From an uncultured Pseudomonadales bacterium (GTDB lineage Bacteria > Pseudomonadota > Gammaproteobacteria > Pseudomonadales > Pseudohongiellaceae), in the NCBI GenBank assembly GCA_949372635.1, contig CASIAB010000006.1:1-64000 (forward strand): a DNA stretch of 64,000 bases. Reading direction: 5' to 3'. The translations under genes were made by a program, and so were the position numbers. The notes below the pieces were generated by a model. The model was given only the letters and a program-made list of their open reading frames with translations. It had not been told where the DNA came from and searched no databases. This document shows, piece after piece, positions 27,336 through 35,887 of this stretch. The stretch's first letter is position 1, and every line of letters starts with the position of its first letter.

Positions 27336-28964
27336 CTATAGAGCCAAATGCCTTACATCACCAAGTAATTTTTCTAGATAGGTAGCGAATAAACCGCCAT
27401 CTACACCATTGACCGCTTTATGATCATAGGAAAGAGTAATCGGCAAGACTTTTCGTGGAATGAATTCCCCATCGATATAGACAGGTTTAATATCCGTTTT
27501 TGCGACACCAAGAATTGCTACTTCAGGCGCGTTAACGATAGGAATAAACCCTGTACCGCCGATAGCACCCAAGCTAGAAATTGTGAAGCAAGCACCCTGC
27601 ATCTCATCAGCCTTGAGTTTTCTGTTCTTAGCCTTATTGGATAGCTCAATAACTTCTTCGGCCAATTGCCAAATCGTCTTCTGATCGACATTCCTGATGA
27701 CGGGAACAACTAGTCCCGCTTCAGTCGCAACTGCCATGCCGATATGCACGTACTTCTTCTGAATTAGATATTCGCCGGAGGAGTGTAATGAAACATTGAA
27801 TTGCGGATATTCCAACAAAGCCTTCGCACAAGCCTTCAGCAAGAATGGAAGAAACGTTAATCTAACATCGCGACCTTCCGCCTCGCCCTTCAGTCCCGCC
27901 CTGAACTCTTCAAGATCTGTAACATCAATCTCATTGAACTGAGCGACATGTGGAACAGAGTTCCAGTTACGCTGCATGTTCACCGAGATGAGCTTATGCA
28001 GCTTACTACGCTGGACTTCTTCTACTTCACCAAATTGGCTAAAATCTATGTCTGGTATGGTGGCTAGTGAAGCGCTCTGACACGGAAGCGCATTGATTTT
28101 GCTCTTAACAAATTCCTGCACATCCTCTTTAAGGAGTCGAAATTTCGCACCACTACCCTTAACCTGCCCAAGATCGACGCCTAACTCCCTGGCCATTTTC
28201 CGCACAGCTGGGCCGGCATAAACTTTCTTCGACAATTCGTTCCCAGATGTGAGCGGTGTAGATGCCACCTCTTGGGATAGAGCAGGCGCGGGCTTGCTTG
28301 ACGCTTTCGCCTCAGTTGGCTGTATTTCTTGTTTAGCCGCTGGTGCTTCTTTTTTAGCCGCAGGTGAGCTCGTCATGATTTTAGCAATCGGCGAACCAGT
28401 TTTAACTTTGTCGCCAACTGTGACTAACAAGGTTTCTATGATGCCTGCATAAGGTGCAGGCACGTCCATAGCAGCCTTATCGGACTCCAGTGTGATTAAC
28501 ACATCATCGACTTCGATTGAGTCTTTCTCTTTGATATGAATTTCGATAATCTCAATTCCGTCATCGCTGCCCAAATCTGGGACTTCGATAGTTTGAGATT
28601 CAGGCACTGCGACAGGAGACGAAGCAGTTTCTTCAATCTTCGCCGGTTCAAAAGCGGGTTCTTCTTTCGTTGATTCTACAGCAGGGGCTAATTCTTCCTC
28701 TGAAACAGAATCTTGCCTGCCACTTTCAGCAATTTCCAGGGCAAGCATTTCACTACCGGTGCTAACCTGGTCACCTAGATTTACAGAGATGCTTTTTACC
28801 ACGCCAGCCATCGGCGCTGGGATTTCCATAGCAGCTTTATCGCTTTCCAAAACCAAAAGCGAATCGTTCTCTTCCACAGACTGCCCAACAGAAACAAGTA
28901 ACTCGATTACTTCTACTTCACTGGAGTCACCCAGATCTGGAACTTTTATATTCTCAATTGACAC
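27336..28964 (-). CDS. aceF: Dihydrolipoyllysine acetyltransferase, pyruvate dehydrogenase E2
   Basis: E2 moves the acetyl group from the lipoyl arm to CoA. The 542-residue protein has two lipoyl domains (about 3-77 and 124-198), each with a lipoylation site in ESDKAAM. They are joined by Ala/Pro/Glu-rich linkers. A peripheral subunit-binding domain (about 247-285, YAGPAVRKMARELGVDL) and the catalytic domain with SYDHKAVNGVDGG near the C-terminus follow. The catalytic motif has Asn where E. coli has Asp, as in Azotobacter E2. It lies 42 bp downstream of aceE. No lpd (E3) gene is in the window. Confidence 0.95.
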   Translation of the reverse strand: MSIENIKVPDLGDSSEVEVIELLVSVGQSVEENDSLLVLESDKAAMEIPAPMAGVVKSISVNLGDQVSTGSEMLALEIAESGRQDSVSEEELAPAVESTKEEPAFEPAKIEETASSPVAVPESQTIEVPDLGSDDGIEIIEIHIKEKDSIEVDDVLITLESDKAAMDVPAPYAGIIETLLVTVGDKVKTGSPIAKIMTSSPAAKKEAPAAKQEIQPTEAKASSKPAPALSQEVASTPLTSGNELSKKVYAGPAVRKMARELGVDLGQVKGSGAKFRLLKEDVQEFVKSKINALPCQSASLATIPDIDFSQFGEVEEVQRSKLHKLISVNMQRNWNSVPHVAQFNEIDVTDLEEFRAGLKGEAEGRDVRLTFLPFLLKACAKALLEYPQFNVSLHSSGEYLIQKKYVHIGMAVATEAGLVVPVIRNVDQKTIWQLAEEVIELSNKAKNRKLKADEMQGACFTISSLGAIGGTGFIPIVNAPEVAILGVAKTDIKPVYIDGEFIPRKVLPITLSYDHKAVNGVDGGLFATYLEKLLGDVRHLAL

Positions 28965-29006
28965 CGGTAGCAGCTCCTGAAAGTTATTAACACTATTCTG
29001 GTTCGA

Positions 29007-31691
29007 TTACTGCGCGAGCGGGTTTGGCTTATTCTGATCTATCCCACTAGCCTTCATGTGATCGGCAACCTGTTTTGCAGTAACTACGCCTACTTCTTTC
29101 AGCTCAGTTAACGCTGCCAGCACAATGAATTTACAATCTACCTCAAAGAAATGTCGAAGCTGCTCACGGCTGTCGCTGCGACCAAATCCATCTGTACCCA
29201 ACACTCTAAAAGTCTCAGGAACGAACTCTCGAACTTGATCGGAATGCGCCTTCATATGATCTGTTGCTGAGACAATCGGCCCCTTCTGCTTTAAAAGCAT
29301 TTCAGTCACGTAAGGAACCTTCGCCTTCTTGCTTGGGTTGAGCATATTTTCGCGAGTCACGGCTAGCGCTTCTTTCCGCAGCTCGTTGAAGCTAGTCACG
29401 CTCCACACGTCAACCGATATCCCGTAGGTTAAACGTAGCACCTCGGCGGCCTTTCTTACTTCAAGCAGAATGGTGCCACTGCCTAGCAGTCGCAACCTCT
29501 GCTCTGATTTAGGCTTCGCTGTCTTATACGCTTTGCCACCTCCGTCTTCGAGCAGATACATACCCTTGATGATGCCTTCTTCGACACCCTTGGGTAGCTC
29601 AGGTTGTTTATAGTTTTCATTCATCGTGGTGATGTAGTAGAAGACGGACTCCATATCCTTGTACATTCTACGTAAGCCATCTTGAACAATAACCGCAAGT
29701 TCGTAAGCATAAGCTGGATCGTAGGAAACACAGTTAGGGATCGTTGACGCTAGAATATGGCTGTGACCATCCTGATGCTGCAAACCTTCACCGTTGAGTG
29801 TCGTGCGACCGGCAGTGGCGCCTATTAAGAAACCGCGCGCCTGAGAATCACCAGCAGCCCAACACAAATCGCCCACTCTTTGAAAACCAAACATGGAATA
29901 GTAAATATAGAAAGGGATGAGGGGGTAGTTGCTAACACTATAGGAAGTTGCAGCTGCCAGCCACGCGGAGAACGCGCCGGATTCCGTGATGCCTTCTTCG
30001 AGCATCTGCCCTTCCTTGTCTTCGCGGTAATACATCACCTGATTGGAATCCTCAGGATCGTATAACTGACCAACGGAAGAGTAGATGCCCATCTGGCGAA
30101 ACATACCCTCCATTCCGAAGGTGCGCGCCTCATCAGGAACGATAGGCACAATACGCGTGCCTACTTCCTTATCTCTTGATAGCGCCGCAAGCATGCGCAC
30201 GAATGCCATAGTCGTCGAGAGTTCTCGGTCGCCACTGCTCTTCGTTTGGTTCTCGAATACGCTCAGGCCCGGAATTTCTAGCGGTATTGTTTTTACGCGC
30301 CGCTGAGGAACAGGGCCACCTAACTCGCTACGCATCTGGCGCATATAGGTAAGCTCAAGACTGTCCTCTGGTGGTCTATAGTAGGGAACCAACTCGAGGT
30401 CCTTGTCTTTGATTGGAATGCCGAAGCGGTTTCTGAATTTCTTCAAGCCCTCAATGTCGAGCTTCTTAACCGAGTGCGTATCGTTCTGTGCTTCTGCTGT
30501 ATCGCCGAAGGCATACCCCTTGACTGTCTTCGCAAGGATGACCGTTGGCTTGCCATTGTTCTGCACAGCCTCTGCATAGGCGGCATATACTTTGTATGGA
30601 TCATGACCGCCACGATTTAGAGCCATTATGTCATCATCGGAGAGGTGTTCGACCATCTTCAGTAGCTCTGGGCTTTTTCCAAAGAAGTGCTCTCGCGTGT
30701 AGGCTCCCCCACGGCTAACGTAGTTTTGGTATTCACCATCAACCACCTCATCCATTCGGGCCTGAAGTATACCGTCTTTATCCGCATGCAGCAGCGGATC
30801 CCAATGCCTACCCCAAACCACCTTAATAACATTCCATCCAGCGCCACGGAACACACCTTCTAGCTCTTGAATGATCTTGCCGTTACCGCGCACAGGACCA
30901 TCGAGGCGCTGCAAATTGCAATTGATAACAAAAATTAGATTGTCCAGCTTCTCGCGCCCAGCCTTGCTGATAGCACCGAGTGATTCTGGCTCATCCGTCT
31001 CACCATCACCAAGGAATGCCCAGATCTTGCGATTGCTGTTATCTAAAAGCTTCCGACTAGTGAGGTACTTCAGAACGTGGGCCTGATAAATAGCAGTAAT
31101 CGGGCCGAGACCCATAGATACAGTAGGGAATTGCCAATAGTCAGGCATCAGCCAAGGGTGTGGATAGGAAGAGAGGCCATCGCCGTCTACTTCCTGTCTA
31201 AATCTATCGAGCTTGGCTTCATTCATACGTCCTTCTAGATAAGAACGCGCATAAATACCCGGTGATGAATGCCCTTGAAAATAGATGAGGTCGCCTTCGT
31301 TTTCCTTATTCGGGCCATGAAAAAAGTAGTTAAAGCCCACATCGTAGAGAGTAGCAGCAGAGGAAAAAGTAGAGATGTGCCCCCCGATACCAGGGTCGCG
31401 CTCATTGGCACGCATTACCATGGCCAGAGCGTTCCAGCGAATAATGCCGCGAATCTCTCTCTCCATGAACATATCACCCGGCATACGATCTTCATTAATC
31501 GGGGATATAGTGTTACGGTAAGGGGTGTTGACCGAACCCGCAGATGATACGACACCTTCAATGCTCGCCTGGTCAGCGAGGCGATCTAATAGGTACTGAG
31601 CCCTATCAATGCCCTCTTCATCTACTACCGAATGAAAGGCCTCTAGCCATTCCTTGGTTTCTTCTGGATTTCCGTCATTTTGCTGAGTCAT
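29007..31691 (-). CDS. aceE: Pyruvate dehydrogenase E1 component (homodimeric)
   Basis: E1 decarboxylates pyruvate with thiamine diphosphate and loads acetyl onto E2 lipoate. The 894-residue chain has the ThDP-binding motif GDGETDEPESLGAISKAG followed by IFVINCNLQRLDGPVRGNG. The N-terminal EIRGIIRWNALAMVMRAN and the C-terminal FGRSDSREQLRHFFEVD are both characteristic of the large gammaproteobacterial AceE type. Length is close to E. coli (887 aa). It is first in an aceE-aceF operon with a GntR-type palindrome 130 bp upstream. Confidence 0.97.
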   Translation of the reverse strand: MTQQNDGNPEETKEWLEAFHSVVDEEGIDRAQYLLDRLADQASIEGVVSSAGSVNTPYRNTISPINEDRMPGDMFMEREIRGIIRWNALAMVMRANERDPGIGGHISTFSSAATLYDVGFNYFFHGPNKENEGDLIYFQGHSSPGIYARSYLEGRMNEAKLDRFRQEVDGDGLSSYPHPWLMPDYWQFPTVSMGLGPITAIYQAHVLKYLTSRKLLDNSNRKIWAFLGDGETDEPESLGAISKAGREKLDNLIFVINCNLQRLDGPVRGNGKIIQELEGVFRGAGWNVIKVVWGRHWDPLLHADKDGILQARMDEVVDGEYQNYVSRGGAYTREHFFGKSPELLKMVEHLSDDDIMALNRGGHDPYKVYAAYAEAVQNNGKPTVILAKTVKGYAFGDTAEAQNDTHSVKKLDIEGLKKFRNRFGIPIKDKDLELVPYYRPPEDSLELTYMRQMRSELGGPVPQRRVKTIPLEIPGLSVFENQTKSSGDRELSTTMAFVRMLAALSRDKEVGTRIVPIVPDEARTFGMEGMFRQMGIYSSVGQLYDPEDSNQVMYYREDKEGQMLEEGITESGAFSAWLAAATSYSVSNYPLIPFYIYYSMFGFQRVGDLCWAAGDSQARGFLIGATAGRTTLNGEGLQHQDGHSHILASTIPNCVSYDPAYAYELAVIVQDGLRRMYKDMESVFYYITTMNENYKQPELPKGVEEGIIKGMYLLEDGGGKAYKTAKPKSEQRLRLLGSGTILLEVRKAAEVLRLTYGISVDVWSVTSFNELRKEALAVTRENMLNPSKKAKVPYVTEMLLKQKGPIVSATDHMKAHSDQVREFVPETFRVLGTDGFGRSDSREQLRHFFEVDCKFIVLAALTELKEVGVVTAKQVADHMKASGIDQNKPNPLAQ

Positions 31692-31812
31692 GTTCTATAA
31701 ATTCCGCATCCATCGCGAGTCTAGGCACTCGTCTAGTTTGTGTAAATAAATTACAAAGCGGGGATAATTCTAACCCGAATTCGCGTATTTTTCCATTTAG
31801 GATTGCCGTATT

Positions 31813-31829
31813 TTGTAGTATTACTACAA
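31813..31829. promoter_or_regulatory. GntR/FadR-subfamily operator-like palindrome upstream of aceE
   Basis: TTGTAGTATTACTACAA is a perfect 17-bp palindrome containing GT-nnn-AC at its centre. That is the signature of FadR-subfamily GntR operators, which include PdhR sites (TTGGTnnnACCAA). Its place about 120-140 bp upstream of aceE fits control of pyruvate dehydrogenase. No pdhR gene is adjacent. Confidence 0.5.
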
Positions 31830-32068
31830 GATGCGCTCAAACATTAGGGTTTTACCCCAACGTTGATTACTTCTTTTAAATTAACAGCTTAGGTAAATTT
31901 TTCGTTACAAAATCAGAGACGACACCGGAGTAAATGAACCCCAAAGAGCAAAATACTACAACCTCTCGAGACTTACTCAAGTAAATAATTTACTAAATTG
32001 CCGTTCTAAGACGAATCGAGCCTATCTAGCAACTGCCGATAATCCAACAATGATATTAAGGCACGCAC
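31830..32068. other. Remaining aceE-ampD intergenic region
   Basis: No gene is visible. A second, AT-rich perfect palindrome, AGTAAATAATTTACT, lies at 31980-31994. It could be another regulator site or chance in AT-rich DNA. The region probably carries the aceE promoter(s) and the end of the ampD transcript. Confidence 0.4.
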
Positions 32069-32620
32069 TCAACCTGGCAGCGATTTTTTGTATCTAGACC
32101 AGTCAAAACAGGGACCTGGGTCAGTTTTTCTACCAGGTGCTATATCGCTATGCCCGACAATTTTATCCTTGCTCATCTTCGAGTATGTGCTCAGCAACAA
32201 TTTAGTCACGTTGGAGAGGCTAATGTACTGGCTATCGGTAAATGACTGGAAATCCGTACCCTCTAGCTCAATTCCTATGGAAAAATCATTGCAGTTACTC
32301 CTCTGGCAGAAAAGTGATTCTCCCGCATGCCAAGCTCGATTGCTAAAAGGAACGAACTGTGTGAGTCGACCCTCTCGATCAATCAGCAGGTGAGCTGATA
32401 CTTTGAGGTCTGCTATTTCTGAATAGAAAGGGTGGGATTCGCTATCAAGCTCGTTGCAGAAAAACTGCTTAATAGCAGACGTGCCGAATTCGCCTGGCGG
32501 GAGACTAATATTATGAATCACCAACAGCTCGATATCGGTGCGGTCCGGCCTAGCATTCTGGTTAGGCGACTCTACGATTTGAGCACCTACCAGAATGTCG
32601 TTGGCTATAGAGAGTTCCAT
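32069..32620 (-). CDS. ampD: 1,6-anhydro-N-acetylmuramyl-L-alanine amidase AmpD
   Basis: AmpD cleaves the peptide from anhydro-muropeptides brought in by AmpG, in the cytoplasm. The protein (183 aa from the ATG at 32620) shows LLVIHNISLPPGEFGT with the first zinc histidine. It also has RAWHAGESLFCQRSNCNDFSIGIELEG, and IVGHSDIAPGRKTDPGPCFDW with the second histidine and the Asp/Lys of the active site. I prefer the ATG at 32620, which gives the family-length protein. The longer frame begins with TTG at 32671. The usual partner ampE is absent. Confidence 0.93.
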   Translation of the reverse strand: MELSIANDILVGAQIVESPNQNARPDRTDIELLVIHNISLPPGEFGTSAIKQFFCNELDSESHPFYSEIADLKVSAHLLIDREGRLTQFVPFSNRAWHAGESLFCQRSNCNDFSIGIELEGTDFQSFTDSQYISLSNVTKLLLSTYSKMSKDKIVGHSDIAPGRKTDPGPCFDWSRYKKSLPG

Positions 32621-32821
32621 GGCAACGGTCCAGCAAACGAATGAATTTTTAAAAGGCGTCCAACCTCTCAAAGGTCAAACGCACAGCGACCATTCGATAT
32701 TACCATAAAATGTCAACTTGCTTGACGAAGCAGGCAAACGAACCCTGTCGTAACTGAGCTGTAAAGTAGTCAAACTGCGAATTGCCGCGCTTCATATTGT
32801 TCGTTGATGCATCGAAGAAAG

Positions 32822-33050
32822 TTTCTTCAAACACACCTTTTTAGCGCGGATTTCTCTTATCGTACTCAGATAATCGCTACCCTCTGAGAACTAGGCTTTT
32901 GCCCTACTTCAAAAAAAAATCATCGACCTCATCGAAGAAGCTACCGCTCAACTGATTCATCTGCTTCCGCAGTCGCTGTTTTCATGTCCAGCCAGCTTTC
33001 TCAATCTGCTCCGTATCCGCAGATTCATGTTTAATAGCTAGGTCTACCAT
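32822..33050 (-). pseudogene. Probable DUF1631 N-terminal remnant
   Basis: The minus strand from ATG 33050 reads MVDLAIKHESADTEQIEKAG. After an in-frame TGA (32982-32984) it continues KQRLRKQMNQLSGSFFDEVD followed by DFFLK, and after a frame change as LSTIREIRAKKVCLKK (about 32822-32869). The FFDEVDD and IREIRAKK pieces resemble the start of DUF1631 proteins. These sit between ampD and nadC in Pseudomonas (PA4523 by memory). Everything after this start is missing. The identification rests on short motifs and position, so it is tentative. Confidence 0.35.
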
Positions 33051-33253
33051 CGAGACTATTGTCATGATTTATCGGGCTAAGCACTCTGTTTATAGGTGTT
33101 TCAAGATTTCTTATATCACTCAGCCTTCAAATGAAGCATAACACTGATCAAAAACGGAGAAATTAGCAATTATTTACCATAAAAATATTTTTTAAAAAAC
33201 ATGACTGAGCTCACAACTTCCTATTCCAAGTGGGATAAGACATAATCTCCAAA

Positions 33254-33799
33254 ATGTCTTATCCAACAGCAGGAAACAAAACTCCAACGGGCAAACGCAT
33301 TGGCCAGGGGATGCTAATCTTCAGTTTCGTGCTTGGGCTAGGCGGGCTAACTTTCTTCTTCGAAGATCAAATTCAACAGCAAGTAAACCCGAATCAGAAC
33401 CCACGCTCGTTGGAGTTAAATTCAGGAATACGAGAAGTTATTCTGCAGCAAAATAGACAGGGGCATTACATGACAAGCGGTACCGTGAACAATGTGCCGG
33501 TTCTCTTTCTATTGGACACTGGGGCCACCGACGTTGCAATACCCGAGTCAATTGCCTTAGTCGCTGGCCTAAAGCGCGGAAATACATCACGAGCATCTAC
33601 GGCGAATGGCATGATCACTGTTTATTCAACCCGAGTAGCCGAATTAACTCTAGGAAATATAGTTCTCGAAGATGTAAACGCAAGCATCACTACAAGCATG
33701 GGCGGCGATACGATCCTGCTAGGCATGAGCGCACTGCGCCAAGTAGAAATCAGTCAGCGCGGCGACGAACTGACGCTTCGACACTATCCGGAATCTTGA
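33254..33799 (+). CDS. Retropepsin-like aspartic protease, membrane-anchored
   Basis: A 181-residue protein with one N-terminal transmembrane segment (about 18-36, GMLIFSFVLGLGGLTFFF) and a single retropepsin-like domain. The catalytic motif is FLLDTGATDVAIP (about 91-103), and the flap and second half appear in GDTILLGMSALRQVEI. It matches the TIGR02281 clan AA family of proteobacterial periplasmic aspartic proteases, which would act as dimers. nadC starts 6 bp after the stop. The substrate is not known. Confidence 0.87.
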   Translation: MSYPTAGNKTPTGKRIGQGMLIFSFVLGLGGLTFFFEDQIQQQVNPNQNPRSLELNSGIREVILQQNRQGHYMTSGTVNNVPVLFLLDTGATDVAIPESIALVAGLKRGNTSRASTANGMITVYSTRVAELTLGNIVLEDVNASITTSMGGDTILLGMSALRQVEISQRGDELTLRHYPES

Positions 33800-33805
33800 A
33801 AAAGC

Positions 33806-34639
33806 ATGTCCCTTCCTACCCCAGTTGATATAGCTAAGCTTGTCACTTTTTGTCTGCAAGAAGATGTTGGCACAGGCGATATAACTGCAGAACTCATTCC
33901 AATCGATAAAACAATTTCTGCAAAACTAATAAGCAAAGACAACGGAATTTTTTGTGGGCGACCTTGGGCAAACGAGGTATTGCAACAAGTCGATAGTTCG
34001 CTAACTGTAAAATGGAACATCGAAGAAGGAGTTAAGCTTTCTCCCAATCAGACACTCGCCCAAATTGCTGGCTCGGCACGCAGCATTCTAACGGCTGAGC
34101 GAACCGTCTTAAATTTTCTACAAACACTTTCCGCCGTCTCCACTATGAGCCACCATTATGCGTCTTTAGTAAAGCACACTTCGGTAAAATTACTTGATAC
34201 CAGAAAAACCCTACCCAGTCTGCGCTCAGCACAAAAATATGCAGTTCGTATAGGAGGTTGTTTCAATCATCGCATGGGATTGTTTGATGCCTTCCTGATC
34301 AAGGAAAACCACATTGCCGCCTGCGGTGGTATCGATGCGGCTGTATCTAAAGCTAAAGCTCTCTACCCCAACAAACCTGTTGAGATAGAGGTGCAGAATC
34401 TAAATGAGCTTGAACTGGCCATATCCGCAGAGGCCGATATCGTCATGCTCGACAATTTCGAATGTAACAACATACTGAAGGCCGTTAAGCTGAATGACGG
34501 TCGCTTGAAATTAGAGGCTTCTGGGGGCATAGAGGCAGATATGCTGGTACCTATCGCTGAAACTGGCGTAGACTATATTTCTCTAGGTTCACTGACTAAA
34601 AACTGCCAAGCTACAGATCTTTCACTATTGATAGAATGA
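33806..34639 (+). CDS. nadC: Nicotinate-nucleotide pyrophosphorylase (carboxylating)
   Basis: NadC converts quinolinate and PRPP to nicotinate mononucleotide in de novo NAD synthesis. The 277-residue protein contains EDVGTGDITAELIP near the N-terminus, the RTVLNFLQTLSAVST helix, DTRKTLPSLRSAQKYAVRIGG and HRMGLFDAFLIKENHI with quinolinate/PRPP-binding Arg and Lys residues. A C-terminal EASGGIEADMLVPIAETGVDYISLGSLT closes the barrel. It follows the retropepsin gene by 6 bp. In Pseudomonas nadC lies beside pilA, and here pil remnants follow after an insertion of two genes. Confidence 0.96.
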   Translation: MSLPTPVDIAKLVTFCLQEDVGTGDITAELIPIDKTISAKLISKDNGIFCGRPWANEVLQQVDSSLTVKWNIEEGVKLSPNQTLAQIAGSARSILTAERTVLNFLQTLSAVSTMSHHYASLVKHTSVKLLDTRKTLPSLRSAQKYAVRIGGCFNHRMGLFDAFLIKENHIAACGGIDAAVSKAKALYPNKPVEIEVQNLNELELAISAEADIVMLDNFECNNILKAVKLNDGRLKLEASGGIEADMLVPIAETGVDYISLGSLTKNCQATDLSLLIE

Positions 34640-34696
34640 TGTCCATCACCAGAACTAACCAATGTTGTCCCGACTGATAAGAATCAGGGAGAATCG

Positions 34697-35392
34697 ATGC
34701 AATACAAAACCTTATGCAGAAATCTACTCTCAATCGGGCTGCTACTAATTCCTGCAGTAGCGGCGAGTCATGGCGGAAATCTCGACCTCAATGGTGGGCA
34801 CTATTACAGTCGCTCTTATCACTGCCATTTGAGCGGATGCGAAATACCCGACACATTCAACATCGGGAGAAATCGCAGGGATAGCATCATGACGAATCAC
34901 CGTGACAGAGAGAAATTCTTTAACACTGATGATTGGAATTTCGAAGTGGACTATGACAATGATTGTCAATCAACCCGACAGGAAATGTTAATTCTCACCA
35001 ATCGGACTGAGTCCCGATACACCAATCCGCGCAACTGCGTAGTTCGTACCGGTGAGTGGTTGGATGAATATACCGGGAAAATTTTCAAGGTAGCCGTTCA
35101 GGTGGATATAGATCATGTCATTCCGCTCATGTACGCGCACACCCACGGCGGTGATCGCTGGTCGCAGCAGAAGAAATTGCAGTTTGCCAATGACCCACTA
35201 AATATGATGTTAGTAGAGAAGCGAGAGATTAAGAAGAAACGCGGTCGAGGCCCAGACCGCTACTTACCCCGCAAAGAATTTCAGTGCGAATATGCTGGCT
35301 TGTGGCAGGCGATCGCCGACAATTATGATCTTGACCTAGAAAACAGAGACAAAAATGAAATTAGAAAAATCCTAGAGGATTGCGCAGACTAG
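34697..35392 (+). CDS. Secreted HNH-type nuclease (DUF1524-like) with YHCH segment
   Basis: A 231-residue protein with a signal peptide (about 1-23, ending AVAAS). Behind it is a small His/Cys-rich segment SHGGNLDLNGGHYYSRSYHCHLSGC reminiscent of YHYH-type motifs. The HNH/DUF1524-like core DIDHVIPLMYAHTHGGDRW followed by LQFANDPLNM supplies the His-Asn-His-like metal site. It is therefore probably an exported metal-dependent DNase, perhaps for nutrient acquisition. It is inserted between nadC and the pil remnants and ends at a strong bidirectional terminator. Only the HNH core is secure. Confidence 0.75.
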   Translation: MQYKTLCRNLLSIGLLLIPAVAASHGGNLDLNGGHYYSRSYHCHLSGCEIPDTFNIGRNRRDSIMTNHRDREKFFNTDDWNFEVDYDNDCQSTRQEMLILTNRTESRYTNPRNCVVRTGEWLDEYTGKIFKVAVQVDIDHVIPLMYAHTHGGDRWSQQKKLQFANDPLNMMLVEKREIKKKRGRGPDRYLPRKEFQCEYAGLWQAIADNYDLDLENRDKNEIRKILEDCAD

Positions 35393-35446
35393 TAGCGTTT
35401 CAAATTATCAACAAAAGTTGAAGGTCAGAAGAAGCAAAGAGCTTCC

Positions 35447-35478
35447 AATAAAATGCCGGACTAAATCGGCATTTTATT
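35447..35478. terminator. Bidirectional rho-independent terminator
   Basis: AATAAAATGCCG (35447-35458) pairs perfectly with CGGCATTTTATT (35467-35478) across an 8-nt loop, and both outer arms are T/A-rich. It sits between the convergent nuclease and cytochrome genes and can end both transcripts. Confidence 0.88.
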
Positions 35479-35503
35479 TGACTATTATTTAACCCATTTC
35501 AAA

Positions 35504-35887
35504 TTAGGGGCTTATCACATTGATGGCATCCATACCATTGTCTGGGTCCAACTTAGCTTCGCCTGCTGGGAACCCATTCTCAGACAAAATGTAGGCAATC
35601 ACGTCTGTATACTCTTCGAGCATCAATGAGCCAGGATTGTCCGCTGGCATGGTTCCCAAGATTGATTCCCACAACCAGAGCACGGGCTGATTGTTGTAAG
35701 ACTTGAGGATATCGCGATAGAAGCGCATATCGTGGCAGGTCTTGCAGCTATTATCGTATACGCTCTTGCCAGTCTCCGCCTGTGCCGCAGTAAAGACGCC
35801 GTCATTCACAGTTTTATCCTGAGCCATACCGATCTGACTTAGAGCAAGGCTCGTCAATGCCAAAATTATTTTCAGCGAATTTTTCAT
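35504..35887 (-). CDS. Small periplasmic c-type cytochrome
   Basis: A 127-residue protein with a signal peptide (MKNSLKIILALTSLALS..., cleavage after MAQ at about 23) and one heme c site, CKTCH (about 48-52). The mature domain includes GTMPADNPGSLMLEEYTDVIAYILSENGF, where the methionine is the likely sixth heme ligand. This is a standard single-domain class I-like cytochrome c. It probably carries electrons in the periplasm. Its partner enzyme is not in the window. It is convergent with the secreted nuclease gene. Confidence 0.87.
   Translation of the reverse strand: MKNSLKIILALTSLALSQIGMAQDKTVNDGVFTAAQAETGKSVYDNSCKTCHDMRFYRDILKSYNNQPVLWLWESILGTMPADNPGSLMLEEYTDVIAYILSENGFPAGEAKLDPDNGMDAINVISP

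Noticed and set aside
27294..28964. lpd (E3) downstream of aceF
   Set aside because: The next gene after aceF is the convergent ABC ATPase; no dihydrolipoamide dehydrogenase is encoded in the window.
27336..28964. AceF catalytic motif looks mutated (HKAVNG instead of HRxxDG)
   Set aside because: Asn at this place is normal in Azotobacter/Pseudomonas-type E2 enzymes, so the protein is likely active.
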